A stretch of 11,711 nucleotides of DNA from Treponema sp. (GTDB lineage: Bacteria > Spirochaetota > Spirochaetia > Treponematales > Breznakiellaceae): positions 1 through 11,711 of the forward strand of contig JAITAN010000178.1 of the NCBI GenBank assembly GCA_031284105.1, written 5' to 3'. A program made the position numbers and the translations under genes. The notes under the pieces were generated by a model. The model made no database searches, was not told the DNA's origin, and saw nothing but the letters and a program-made list of their open reading frames with translations. The stretch's first letter is position 1. Each line of letters opens with the position of its first letter. This document shows positions 6,059-11,711 of the stretch, in pieces.

Positions 6059-6281
6059 GGTTTTCCTTCTCCTGATTTCTATCCTCAAAGTATAGTTCGA
6101 TGGGAATTACGGCAAAACCAATAACGCCGCATATACCCATACCAGTGACAAATGTATATTGTATTGTATTGTAGATAATACGTGTGGAATGTCCGATAAT
6201 GCCGATTATACATCCGATAACGACCGCCATAACCAATGCGGCTCCAAAGAGACGCCAAAAAAGAGACCAAAATTTCTTCAT
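6045..6281 (-). CDS. Small two-helix membrane protein of unknown function
   Basis: The predicted protein has 78 residues, starting at ATG 6281 behind GAGAGGAG at 8 bases; a longer frame to 6314 has no ribosome site. It shows two hydrophobic segments, about residues 12-31 (FGAALVMAVVIGCIIGIIGH) and 45-66 (FVTGMGICGVIGFAVIPIELYF), then a charged tail (EDRNQEKENRVIM). No family is recognised. It overlaps the start of the PTS EIIA gene by 14 bp and shares its promoter, so the two probably work together, for example with the membrane protein as an anchor or partner. That link is inferred from gene order only. Confidence 0.7.
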   Translation of the reverse strand: MKKFWSLFWRLFGAALVMAVVIGCIIGIIGHSTRIIYNTIQYTFVTGMGICGVIGFAVIPIELYFEDRNQEKENRVIM

Positions 6282-6330
6282 ACCTATAACTCCTCTCTCC
6301 ATGCAGTAGTTCACTCCATGGAAATTAAAA

Positions 6331-6352
6331 TGAGATTTAAATGAGATTTAAA
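6331..6352. repeat. 11-bp tandem repeat in the leader of the small membrane protein gene
   Basis: TGAGATTTAAA occurs twice in direct succession (6331-6341, 6342-6352), with a decayed third copy (GGAAATTAAAA) at 6320-6330. It lies just downstream of the predicted transcription start of the minus-strand unit. The 11-bp period places each copy on the same DNA face, which would suit a regulator site, or it may be simple slippage. Confidence 0.55.
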
Positions 6353-6363
6353 CGAAAGAGAAC

Positions 6364-6391
6364 AATATAGGCATCAAATTCTGAGTTTCAA
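6364..6391 (-). promoter_or_regulatory. Promoter of the membrane protein / PTS EIIA unit
   Basis: Minus-strand TTGAAA (6391-6386) and TATATT (6369-6364) are separated by 16 bp, both 5/6 to consensus. Transcription would start near 6357, giving a leader of about 75 nt containing the TGAGATTTAAA tandem repeat. The box overlaps the last codons of the doubtful upstream frame. Confidence 0.55.
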
Positions 6392-6748
6392 AAGAATGGT
6401 ATTTTTTATATGTGAATAGGTTATTTTTTCAATTGTTTTCAATCTTGAAAACAAAACGGCGGCCGCGGTTTTATATATGCCCGGCGGCATAGCGGCACGC
6501 GCCTGCCCGTAACTCGGGGAAGAACAGGAGTAGCCTCTGGACTTGCTTACTACCGTTGAATCTTCAGCAAGACAGTCGATGGTATGGTTTACTGCGGTGA
6601 AAAAGGTACTTGAAATCGGCTCTTCCGCTCTCCAGTCAATAGAACGAAGGGGAGCTATGGACGCAAAGGTAAATGTTCCAAAAACAGCAAGGGCAAGATA
6701 AGATGCAAAGATGAGCCGAATCCGTGTTTTCCCAAGAAATACAACCAT
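6374..6748 (-). CDS. Hypothetical protein with N-terminal signal or membrane segment (doubtful)
   Basis: This open frame of 124 residues starts at ATG 6748. The N-terminus looks genuine: basic residues (KTRIR) then a hydrophobic stretch (LIFASYLALAVFGTFTFASIA, about 13-33), compatible with a signal peptide or anchor. The second half (after about residue 68) is compositionally unlike a folded protein, and a 22-bp palindrome at 6433-6454 lies within its last third. The ribosome site is weak (GGTAGAG, 8 bases upstream). It may be a small exported protein or the surviving 5' part of a decayed gene. No family is recognised. Confidence 0.35.
   Translation of the reverse strand: MVVFLGKTRIRLIFASYLALAVFGTFTFASIAPLRSIDWRAEEPISSTFFTAVNHTIDCLAEDSTVVSKSRGYSCSSPSYGQARAAMPPGIYKTAAAVLFSRLKTIEKITYSHIKNTILLKLRI
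6433..6454. repeat. Perfect 22-bp inverted repeat
   Basis: TTGTTTTCAA and TTGAAAACAA flank a 2-bp centre (TC). Neither strand has a T-run after the hairpin, so it is not a standard terminator, and a protein-binding site is more likely. It lies about 40 bp upstream of the -35 box for the PTS EIIA unit, a position where an activator or repressor could act. Confidence 0.6.
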
Positions 6749-6970
6749 GAGATTACTCTACCATACGTTTACATTTTATACAACAGCGTCCCCAATACCT
6801 GTCTTTTACACATGAGCGGCTTGTATGCCGGATACTTCCGTATAACAACAAACCCCCTTATGAAAAGCCCGGGCGCCGAGCGGTATTTCCGGCATAGAAT
6901 TACAGACTATTGCGTTCATAGCGCAAGGGTGTTCCGCTGTTCGCGGCCGGCTCGCGCTTTGTACCGCACG
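6749..6970. other. Intergenic region downstream of the alpha-galactosidase gene
   Basis: No gene is supported. The region carries an inverted repeat, TATGCCGGA (6824-6832) with TCCGGCATA (6888-6896), that encloses a smaller GC hairpin at 6867-6881. On the minus strand TATAAA near 6773-6778 could serve the hypothetical frame starting at 6748, but no convincing -35 box is present. Confidence 0.5.
6863..6881 (-). terminator. Probable terminator of the thyX-galactosidase unit
   Basis: On the minus strand GCTCGG pairs with CCGGGC (one G-U pair) around CGC and is followed by TTTTC. It lies about 90 nt past the alpha-galactosidase stop. The stem is short but GC-rich and the T-run is only four, so confidence is moderate. 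Confidence 0.45.
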
Positions 6971-8818
6971 TCACGGACCCGTGCGGGTGTAAATAGAAAT
7001 GCTGTGAGGCGCGCAAGAGCCGTTTAGCAGGCGGCGGAGGAGGAAGCGTCCGTTCATAAAGGCTTTGGGCAGAGAATACGGGCGGTTTGAGAGGTTAATG
7101 ACGCCGGTTATGGCGCCGGAACGGCTTATCAGGCGGAAAACATCGCGGGCAATACGAACCGCCCCATACTCATCGTCCGCAAGCGCCTCGTAAAGCGCCG
7201 CTATGCGTGCGGTAAGCCGTGTATCAACGGCTTCAAGATCAAGCGGAGCATCGGAACACATCACCTGCCCTGCAAGCAAGAAATTGACCAGCGCGATAAG
7301 CTCTTTTTCCGTTTCCGTTAACTTGCAAGTACGTGTGCGCAGAAACACCACATCAGGATCGTTACAATAGAGAACGGCGTCAAAGAAGGAACGCCCTATG
7401 GTATCAAGCAGGCTGATATATGCGCTTGGTCTGCCCACATGTCTCAAAAACTTGACCGCATTCCAGTCCCATTCCTCGCGGGTGTCCGCGCCGATACGCG
7501 ACAGCGGAAAATGCCGAAAGGAAGCGCCGAGAGGCAACCCGCAGCCAAGATAGGCGACCGGCATATCCGATGCGGTAACGCTTCGTTCCGTTAAACGGGA
7601 ACAGGCGCGCTCGTAATGCTCATGCGGCGCGCCTCCCCGCGCGAATTTACCGGAAAGATAGCCTGCGTACAGGAAGTCTATTTTGATATACCGGAAACCC
7701 CAGTCAATTACCCTGTTGATCAACCCTTGTATGTAGGCAATCACGTCATCCCGTGAGAGATCGAGACAGTAGTAGCGTCCGTCCCATAGGTGGTTAAAAC
7801 CCGCGGCAACCGGTTTTCCCTTCTCATCTTTGAGCAGCCATTCGTATTTCTCAGTAAAAACCTTTGAGCGTTTGGTAACGATGAAGGGAGCGATCCACAA
7901 GCCGGGTATTAAACCGTGGTTTTCTATTTTTTCCGCTAAAGAACGCAACCCGTTCGGAAACTTCTTTTCATCTATTTCCCACTGTCCTACGCATTGCTCC
8001 CAGCCATCGTCAATTTGGAAAACAGCGGGCTTATTTTTGTCAAGAAATACGAGTTTAATGAGGTTTCCGGTCATGGATAGCGCGTTAAGGTCATCCAGCA
8101 TGATCTTTTCATTGATGTTTGTATAATGGTTGTACCACGATTCATAACCGCCAATCGGATTTCTTCTCTTACATTCCCCGGCGTCCGCTGTTTGCCGGCG
8201 CTCCTCCGGCTGTCTGAGAAAGGCAAGGCTTGAAAAATCAGGGTCTTTCATCTCCTTTTTATAAATCGAAGCGGCCGTGTCTTTAAGATCAAAATAATTT
8301 CTACATACAAACAGGTACAGTTCCGCGGTCATCTCATCAGGCGTCCATTGTTTCCCCGGGCAGAACAGTTCCGCGGTAATGCGTTGTTTTTTTCGGTTTA
8401 TGCGGAAACTCACGGGCGGAAGCGGACCGCGGTCGGTACGTGTGCGGGAGGCAATACAGAGGTACGTATCGCCCGAACGCAGGTATATAAAAAAATGCCC
8501 CGTGATCTCGCCGCGTTTGGGCGCGTCGCCCTCACGGTTGGTGAGCTTAATAAGATCGCGTAGCAGCAGTACCTTACGGGGGAGCGTTTCACCCGCGCCG
8601 AGCTCCCAACCGGCCGACCATGACTGCCAGCCGCCCGGGCACACAAACACGTCTTTGCTGCGGCCGCTACGGACGAAAGGTTCACGCTCTTTTTCATCTA
8701 ATCCGGCGGCGTCGCATACTTCCGTATACGTCCACGAGGCTATTTTTATGGAGAACGCCTTGAGCGGGGTATCGGGCGTTACACGAAACGTTTGGGTTTG
8801 GAATGAGACCGGCGGCAT
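6971..8818 (-). CDS. Cytoplasmic alpha-galactosidase, GH36-type (melibiase)
   Basis: This 615-residue enzyme has no signal peptide, so it acts in the cytoplasm. It begins with a beta-sandwich domain containing PGGWQSWSAGW (61-71). A (beta/alpha)8 barrel follows, with GGYESWYNHY (223-232), FQIDDGWE (267-274), GLIPGLWIAPF (302-312) and YIKIDFLYAG (377-386). Asp381 is the expected nucleophile. RIGADTREEWDW (441-452) supplies Asp445 as probable acid/base. The family hydrolyses terminal alpha-galactosides such as melibiose or raffinose-type sugars by a retaining mechanism. A Gly/Arg-rich, probably flexible insert lies at about 203-222. The start ATG overlaps the thyX stop as TAATG, with GGGGAGG about 8 bases upstream. 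The family is secure; the precise substrate is inferred. The nearby sugar-binding lipoprotein could feed it. Confidence 0.88.
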   Translation of the reverse strand: MPPVSFQTQTFRVTPDTPLKAFSIKIASWTYTEVCDAAGLDEKEREPFVRSGRSKDVFVCPGGWQSWSAGWELGAGETLPRKVLLLRDLIKLTNREGDAPKRGEITGHFFIYLRSGDTYLCIASRTRTDRGPLPPVSFRINRKKQRITAELFCPGKQWTPDEMTAELYLFVCRNYFDLKDTAASIYKKEMKDPDFSSLAFLRQPEERRQTADAGECKRRNPIGGYESWYNHYTNINEKIMLDDLNALSMTGNLIKLVFLDKNKPAVFQIDDGWEQCVGQWEIDEKKFPNGLRSLAEKIENHGLIPGLWIAPFIVTKRSKVFTEKYEWLLKDEKGKPVAAGFNHLWDGRYYCLDLSRDDVIAYIQGLINRVIDWGFRYIKIDFLYAGYLSGKFARGGAPHEHYERACSRLTERSVTASDMPVAYLGCGLPLGASFRHFPLSRIGADTREEWDWNAVKFLRHVGRPSAYISLLDTIGRSFFDAVLYCNDPDVVFLRTRTCKLTETEKELIALVNFLLAGQVMCSDAPLDLEAVDTRLTARIAALYEALADDEYGAVRIARDVFRLISRSGAITGVINLSNRPYSLPKAFMNGRFLLRRLLNGSCAPHSISIYTRTGP

Positions 8819-9654
8819 TACGTCTGCCTCCCCGTGCGTAATTTTTCTTCAAACCGTTCAAAAGCTTTGCCGGTAAGCCCCGATCCGTCCCCTTTTCCAA
8901 GCCTGTTTTGGAGTTCCGCAAACTCTTCTTTGGAAAAGGTAACCGCGCCCAGCATGTACCGTTCAAACGCGGCGCAGCAGAGAGGAGCCGCCTTTTTCGC
9001 TATGGCGAACAGCGTATCCGCATACAGCCGGATTTCCTTCTGGGCATGGGCATCGAGGCGGAGTTCCAAAAAGTGAAAAAGGTTGTGCAGGTCTATCTGC
9101 CAGTACCATTCGGTATACAAGGACAACGGTAAATTGATACGGGCAAGTTCCCGCGCAATCCCCTTGTCTATGAGTTCGGTATATGCCGTATACATGGCTT
9201 TCTGGGCGTTCTTCATCGATTCTTGTACCGCTTTCGCCGCTTCCGCTTCCGGCGTCTCGCCCCGGCCCTGTTTATTGTCCATGCTTTGCATGGCAATATC
9301 GCCGCATTCGGGCGTGTAAAAATCATCTTTCATCACGGAATACCGTCCGGATATCTCATTCACCCGTGCGGTGCGGTGCCGTATCCACTGACGGGCGACA
9401 AAAATCGGCAACTTTACATGAAAGGTAAGAACAACCTGTTCAAAGGGTGATGTGTGCCGGTTGCGTAAAAGGTAGTCGATAAGCCCCGCGTCCTCACGGT
9501 AACTTTTGGTTCCTTCCCCATAAGAGACCCGCGCGGACTGTACAACGCGGGCGTCCCCGCCCATATAATCAACGAGCCTGACAAAACCCTTGTCGAGCAC
9601 GGGAATTTCTTTATCTAACAGAGCTTCCGCTTCAGCAATAATACAATGCGCCAT
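8818..9654 (-). CDS. thyX: Flavin-dependent thymidylate synthase ThyX
   Basis: This 278-residue enzyme makes dTMP from dUMP using FAD, NADPH and methylene-tetrahydrofolate. The ThyX signature is intact as RHRTARVNEISGRYS, with RHR at 92-94 and the signature Ser at 102. Conserved flanks include DARVVQSARVSYGEG (34-48), RHTSPFEQV and the LPLSLYTEWYWQIDLHNLFHFLELRLD block. The C-terminal tail past ERYMLGAV is 40-odd residues longer than the shortest members. The ATG at 9654 is the only Met before residue 31 and fits the family N-terminus (VLDKGFVRLVDYMG). The only ribosome-site candidate is a weak AAGAAC, and the predicted transcription start lies only about 4-5 nt upstream, which suggests leaderless or near-leaderless translation. 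It is first in a two-gene unit with the alpha-galactosidase, a functionally unrelated partner. Confidence 0.96.
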   Translation of the reverse strand: MAHCIIAEAEALLDKEIPVLDKGFVRLVDYMGGDARVVQSARVSYGEGTKSYREDAGLIDYLLRNRHTSPFEQVVLTFHVKLPIFVARQWIRHRTARVNEISGRYSVMKDDFYTPECGDIAMQSMDNKQGRGETPEAEAAKAVQESMKNAQKAMYTAYTELIDKGIARELARINLPLSLYTEWYWQIDLHNLFHFLELRLDAHAQKEIRLYADTLFAIAKKAAPLCCAAFERYMLGAVTFSKEEFAELQNRLGKGDGSGLTGKAFERFEEKLRTGRQT

Positions 9655-9664
9655 AACGGTTCTT

Positions 9665-9694
9665 ATTGTATAGAATAGCGGTAATGACCGTCAA
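9665..9694 (-). promoter_or_regulatory. Promoter of the thyX-alpha-galactosidase unit
   Basis: Minus-strand TTGACG (9694-9689) and TACAAT (9670-9665) are separated by 18 bp, each 5/6 to consensus. The expected start near 9658 is only 4-5 nt before the thyX ATG. A small AGCCG-TTT-CGGCT hairpin (9696-9708) abuts the -35 box. Confidence 0.6.
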
Positions 9695-9828
9695 TAGCCG
9701 TTTCGGCTCTAGGGCGCGTTCATGTTAAAAGATGAATAGACGGCGTCATCTTGTAGAGGTATACCCGATGTTGCCGCCGCCTATAATGCCGCGGGAAGCG
9801 CCTATAAGGTCCGGCCTATCATACTAGG

Positions 9829-9862
9829 CTTGCATTGACTTCAATGCTAATCTTGCATTGAC
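9829..9862. repeat. Cluster of CTTGCATTGAC repeats in direct and inverted orientation
   Basis: CTTGCATTGAC occurs at 9829-9839 and again at 9852-9862 (23 bp apart). Between them TCAATGC (9841-9847) forms a perfect 7-bp inverted repeat with GCATTGA (9832-9838) across 2 bp. Three half-sites in this arrangement resemble a binding site for a dimeric regulator with an extra half-site. Confidence 0.55.
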
Positions 9863-9891
9863 CATACCGCATCAGCAGCGGAATTGGTACC

Positions 9892-9908
9892 GGCAGGTCA
9901 GACCTGCC
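9892..9908. repeat. 17-bp perfect palindrome
   Basis: GGCAGGTC and GACCTGCC flank a single central A. It is GC-rich, has no T-run on either side and is not a terminator, so it is probably a protein-binding site or the end of a decayed element. It lies about 200 bp upstream of the thyX promoter and 330 bp upstream of the lipoprotein promoter. Confidence 0.55.
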
Positions 9909-10236
9909 TTGCCGCCTCGTCTCCGTGCAGGCCGTCAAAGGATATGCGAGAGAGCTCAGACCCAGGCAGCGGCATCCCTCCTTCAGGGGATCCGGGGCTC
10001 ACGGGGAAGTAACGGTATATTACAAAACGGGGGAAGAAACCGGCCATAGTTCAATTTCCGCTTGAGGGGAATGGGGAACGCTATAACGGCGGTTCGGTAA
10101 TACGATATATAGAGAGAAAATAATCGTAAATTATAATATAGAAACGGCTGATTTTGGGGTGAACGTATCCCTGTTTTTTTGCTGCCGGTAAGCCCTGGAA
10201 TCTAAAAAAAGCCTACCTTTTTCTAATAAGTATCTA

Positions 10237-10265
10237 TTTACACCTCAATAAGGCGGTTATATCAT
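10237..10265 (+). promoter_or_regulatory. Promoter of the sugar-binding lipoprotein gene
   Basis: TTTACA (10237-10242) and TATCAT (10260-10265) are separated by 17 bp, each 5/6 to consensus. Transcription would begin near 10272, leaving a leader of about 30 nt with GGAGG before the ATG at 10301. The -35 box is identical to that of the promoter at 11673. Confidence 0.6.
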
Positions 10266-10300
10266 TGCAAAATATATTAGTTTATTTATGGAGGAACAAT

Positions 10301-11626
10301 ATGAAACATAGTCGTAACGGTTTTTGGGGGTTCTTTCTCTTATTGGGGATAGTAACGCTATATACCGGGTGCAGCAAAAAATCGACGGAGCAAAGAACCG
10401 CCGGGGAAAGGAAAACGCCGGTAACCCTTACCGCGGTTTATGCCATCGGCAATCAGTTGACCGCGGATCTTATGCATGAGCGTGTTGAAAACTATATGAA
10501 ACTCAATCCGCATGTAACCATCGTGGAAAAACTGAGTAACGAGGGTTCTTACCTGGACGCGATAAGAACCCTGGATGCGGTGGGAGAATTGCCGGATCTT
10601 ATCGAAATGAGGGATACGCCGCTTTTTGTCCGGGCCGGTAAACTCGGCGAACTTCCGTCGGATATAGTAGACGTTTTTGAGAATACCGTCTCTTTTAACG
10701 GCAAGGTTTATACCGCGCCCATCGACGAATCCTATCCTAACGGCATTATCTACAGCAAGAAGATATTTAACCAACTGGGAATCAACCCATCGGATATAAA
10801 AACCTACAATGATTTTCTTGGGGTTTGCGAAAAAATAAAAGCCGCCGGAATCGCCCCCATTGTAGTGGGCGGCGCCGACATCTGGCATATTGGATTCTGG
10901 TGGGGTTATTTCTGGCAGCGGGAAGTTGCGGTCAAGGACCCCGATTGGATAGCCCACCGCTATGAGGACAAAGTACATTTTACGGATCCTGAAATTAAGG
11001 CCGCAATGACCGGCTTGAACGAGCTTTTCCAGAAGGGCTATATTGAAGCAGGCTGGGCCTCTACCGGAGAAGGCCAATGCCCATCCATTCTTATCAGCGG
11101 TCAGGCGGCCATGTACTTTATCGGCCCCTTTGCCTTCCAACAGATTGTGGAAGCCGATCCCGCGTTTGAATTCGGTTTCTTCGCTATTCCCGATAATAAC
11201 GGCAAGATTAACGTAACAGGAGGTCCTATCCCTGCAGGGTGGGCAATCAGCAGCGAAGCGCAGAAAGATCCCGCCAAAGCGGAAGAAATCTACAACTTTA
11301 TCCGGTATTTCTTCTCTAAAGATGTATATACCGCATACCTTGCCAAAGCTAACGCCTTGTCTTCGCTGAAGGAAAAATACACGTATCCGGCAAGCGAACA
11401 GTTTCAGGAAGTTATGCACATCGCCGCCACCGCGAACGACAAGCAGCTTATGTGGAACCAAAAAACCGGCGTAAACGAATTACCTCCTAATTTCCGTAAT
11501 TTTTGTTACAAACTGGTCAGCGAGTGGTTCCTGAATGTTTCCACTATTGACGCAGGGTTGCAGACTATGGATCAGGAGTGGAAAAATGCAACAAAGGATT
11601 TTAACCCCGTGACGAATCCGCAATAG
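10301..11626 (+). CDS. Sugar ABC transporter substrate-binding lipoprotein (family 1)
   Basis: This 441-residue protein starts at ATG 10301 behind GGAGG at 6 bases; an in-frame codon at 10265 has no ribosome site. The N-terminus is a lipoprotein signal: basic KHSRNG, hydrophobic FFLLLGIVTLY, then TGC with Cys24 as the lipidated residue. It has the typical layout of family 1 extracellular solute-binding proteins. An N-lobe strand is followed by VENYMKLNPHVTIV (long-helix start), then LPDLIEM, a TAPIDESYPNGIIYSKKIFNQLGI hinge block (residues about 131-154), and the PGW-like IPAGWAISSEAQ in the C-lobe. Aromatic residues (IWHIGFWWGYFWQ) probably line a sugar site. No permease or ATPase lies within the window, but the gene faces into sequence beyond the right edge where these would be expected. 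The ligand is unknown; an oligosaccharide is likely. Confidence 0.88.
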   Translation: MKHSRNGFWGFFLLLGIVTLYTGCSKKSTEQRTAGERKTPVTLTAVYAIGNQLTADLMHERVENYMKLNPHVTIVEKLSNEGSYLDAIRTLDAVGELPDLIEMRDTPLFVRAGKLGELPSDIVDVFENTVSFNGKVYTAPIDESYPNGIIYSKKIFNQLGINPSDIKTYNDFLGVCEKIKAAGIAPIVVGGADIWHIGFWWGYFWQREVAVKDPDWIAHRYEDKVHFTDPEIKAAMTGLNELFQKGYIEAGWASTGEGQCPSILISGQAAMYFIGPFAFQQIVEADPAFEFGFFAIPDNNGKINVTGGPIPAGWAISSEAQKDPAKAEEIYNFIRYFFSKDVYTAYLAKANALSSLKEKYTYPASEQFQEVMHIAATANDKQLMWNQKTGVNELPPNFRNFCYKLVSEWFLNVSTIDAGLQTMDQEWKNATKDFNPVTNPQ

Positions 11627-11672
11627 GTTTTACCGCAACAGAAAACAGATTCAAGCGGGATGACAAGAGGGT

Positions 11673-11701
11673 TTTACAGCCGGTTTTGAAAGTTTTATAA
11701 T
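11673..11701 (+). promoter_or_regulatory. Near-consensus promoter at the right edge
   Basis: TTTACA (11673-11678) and a perfect TATAAT (11696-11701) are separated by 17 bp, 11 of 12 consensus bases. The start would be near 11708, just inside the edge. There is no terminator between the lipoprotein stop and this box, so the downstream gene could be read from both. GGTTTTAC is repeated at 11626-11633 and 11670-11677. Confidence 0.65.
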
Positions 11702-11711
11702 CGATTGAGAG

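Larger units (their letters stand above)
9695..10236. other. Long divergent intergenic region between thyX and the lipoprotein gene
   Basis: No gene is supported over about 540 bp. An open frame without a usable start (9862-10065, 67 codons) contains plausible protein-like sequence near its end (EVTVYYKTGEETG) and may be a relic. A different frame from 9858 is Arg-rich and unlikely to be coding. The region holds GGTATACC (9758-9765), a cluster of GCATTGA half-sites (9829-9862), a 17-bp palindrome (9892-9908) and an AT-rich tract (10100-10140). No terminator or RNA gene is recognised. Confidence 0.5.

Noticed and set aside
6964..6986. CCGCACG/CGTGCGG hairpin at the galactosidase stop codon as a terminator
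   Set aside because: No T-run follows on either strand and it overlaps the stop codon. The hairpin at 6863-6881 is the better candidate.
6812..7027. A 71-residue Arg-rich plus-strand frame
   Set aside because: It overlaps the galactosidase 3' end on the other strand and the inverted repeat, and its composition is typical of non-coding GC-rich frames.
9858..10049. A 63-residue plus-strand frame in the thyX upstream region
   Set aside because: No ribosome site, extreme Arg/Gln content and no similarity recognised. Another frame over the same DNA looks at least as protein-like.
10358..11461. A 367-codon minus-strand frame antisense to the sugar-binding lipoprotein gene
   Set aside because: The plus-strand frame has a clear lipoprotein signal, ribosome site and family blocks. 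The antisense frame has no recognisable domain or ribosome site and is a codon-bias shadow.

Overview
The window reads like a chromosomal segment of an anaerobic spirochaete, probably a Treponema relative. This is inferred from the style of the exported proteins (an N-terminal signal ending in NGRRE, and a relaxed lipobox ending YTGC), the GNAT/ABC/GST-like gene mix, and the pairing of ThyX with a cytoplasmic GH36 enzyme. No 16S or other marker gene is present, so the taxon is a guess.

Positions 1-4960 hold one minus-strand operon behind a near-consensus sigma70-type promoter (TTGACA, 17 bp, TATTAT), with a 16-bp inverted repeat filling the promoter spacer. Transcription order is: amino-acid ABC permease, ATPase, substrate-binding protein, two tandem glutathionyl-hydroquinone-reductase-like proteins (Xi-class GST relatives), and a GNAT acetyltransferase cut by the window edge. 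Junctions are overlapping or very tight apart from one 54-bp gap. Transporter plus acetyltransferase plus C-S chemistry enzymes resembles the Bacillus yxe and ytm sulfur-compound salvage operons. Here, however, GST-like proteins stand where a flavin monooxygenase would be, which suggests uptake and processing of S-conjugated cysteine or a similar thiol adduct without oxygen.

Positions 4961-5608 form an unusual intergenic region. It has a pair of GTATAC palindromes two helical turns apart, a 23-bp tandem array of about five units, a solitary 32-bp sequence that looks like a type I-C CRISPR repeat, and a strong plus-strand intrinsic terminator. A plausible plus-strand promoter precedes the array, so the block could be a free-standing RNA gene of about 300 nt. 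No cas gene is visible.

Positions 5609-6391 hold a second minus-strand unit: a 78-residue two-helix membrane protein overlapping a PTS EIIA (PtsN/fructose-type) domain protein, with its own promoter. A doubtful exported or membrane hypothetical (6374-6748) lies upstream. Positions 6867-9694 hold a third minus-strand unit in which thyX and a GH36 alpha-galactosidase share a TAATG junction; the promoter places thyX on a nearly leaderless mRNA. Positions 9695-10236 are non-coding with several inverted repeats. A plus-strand lipoprotein sugar-binding protein (10301-11626) starts the next unit, and the window ends on another near-consensus promoter. A sugar-ABC system next to a cytoplasmic alpha-galactosidase suggests alpha-galactoside use, but the substrate is not shown by the sequence.
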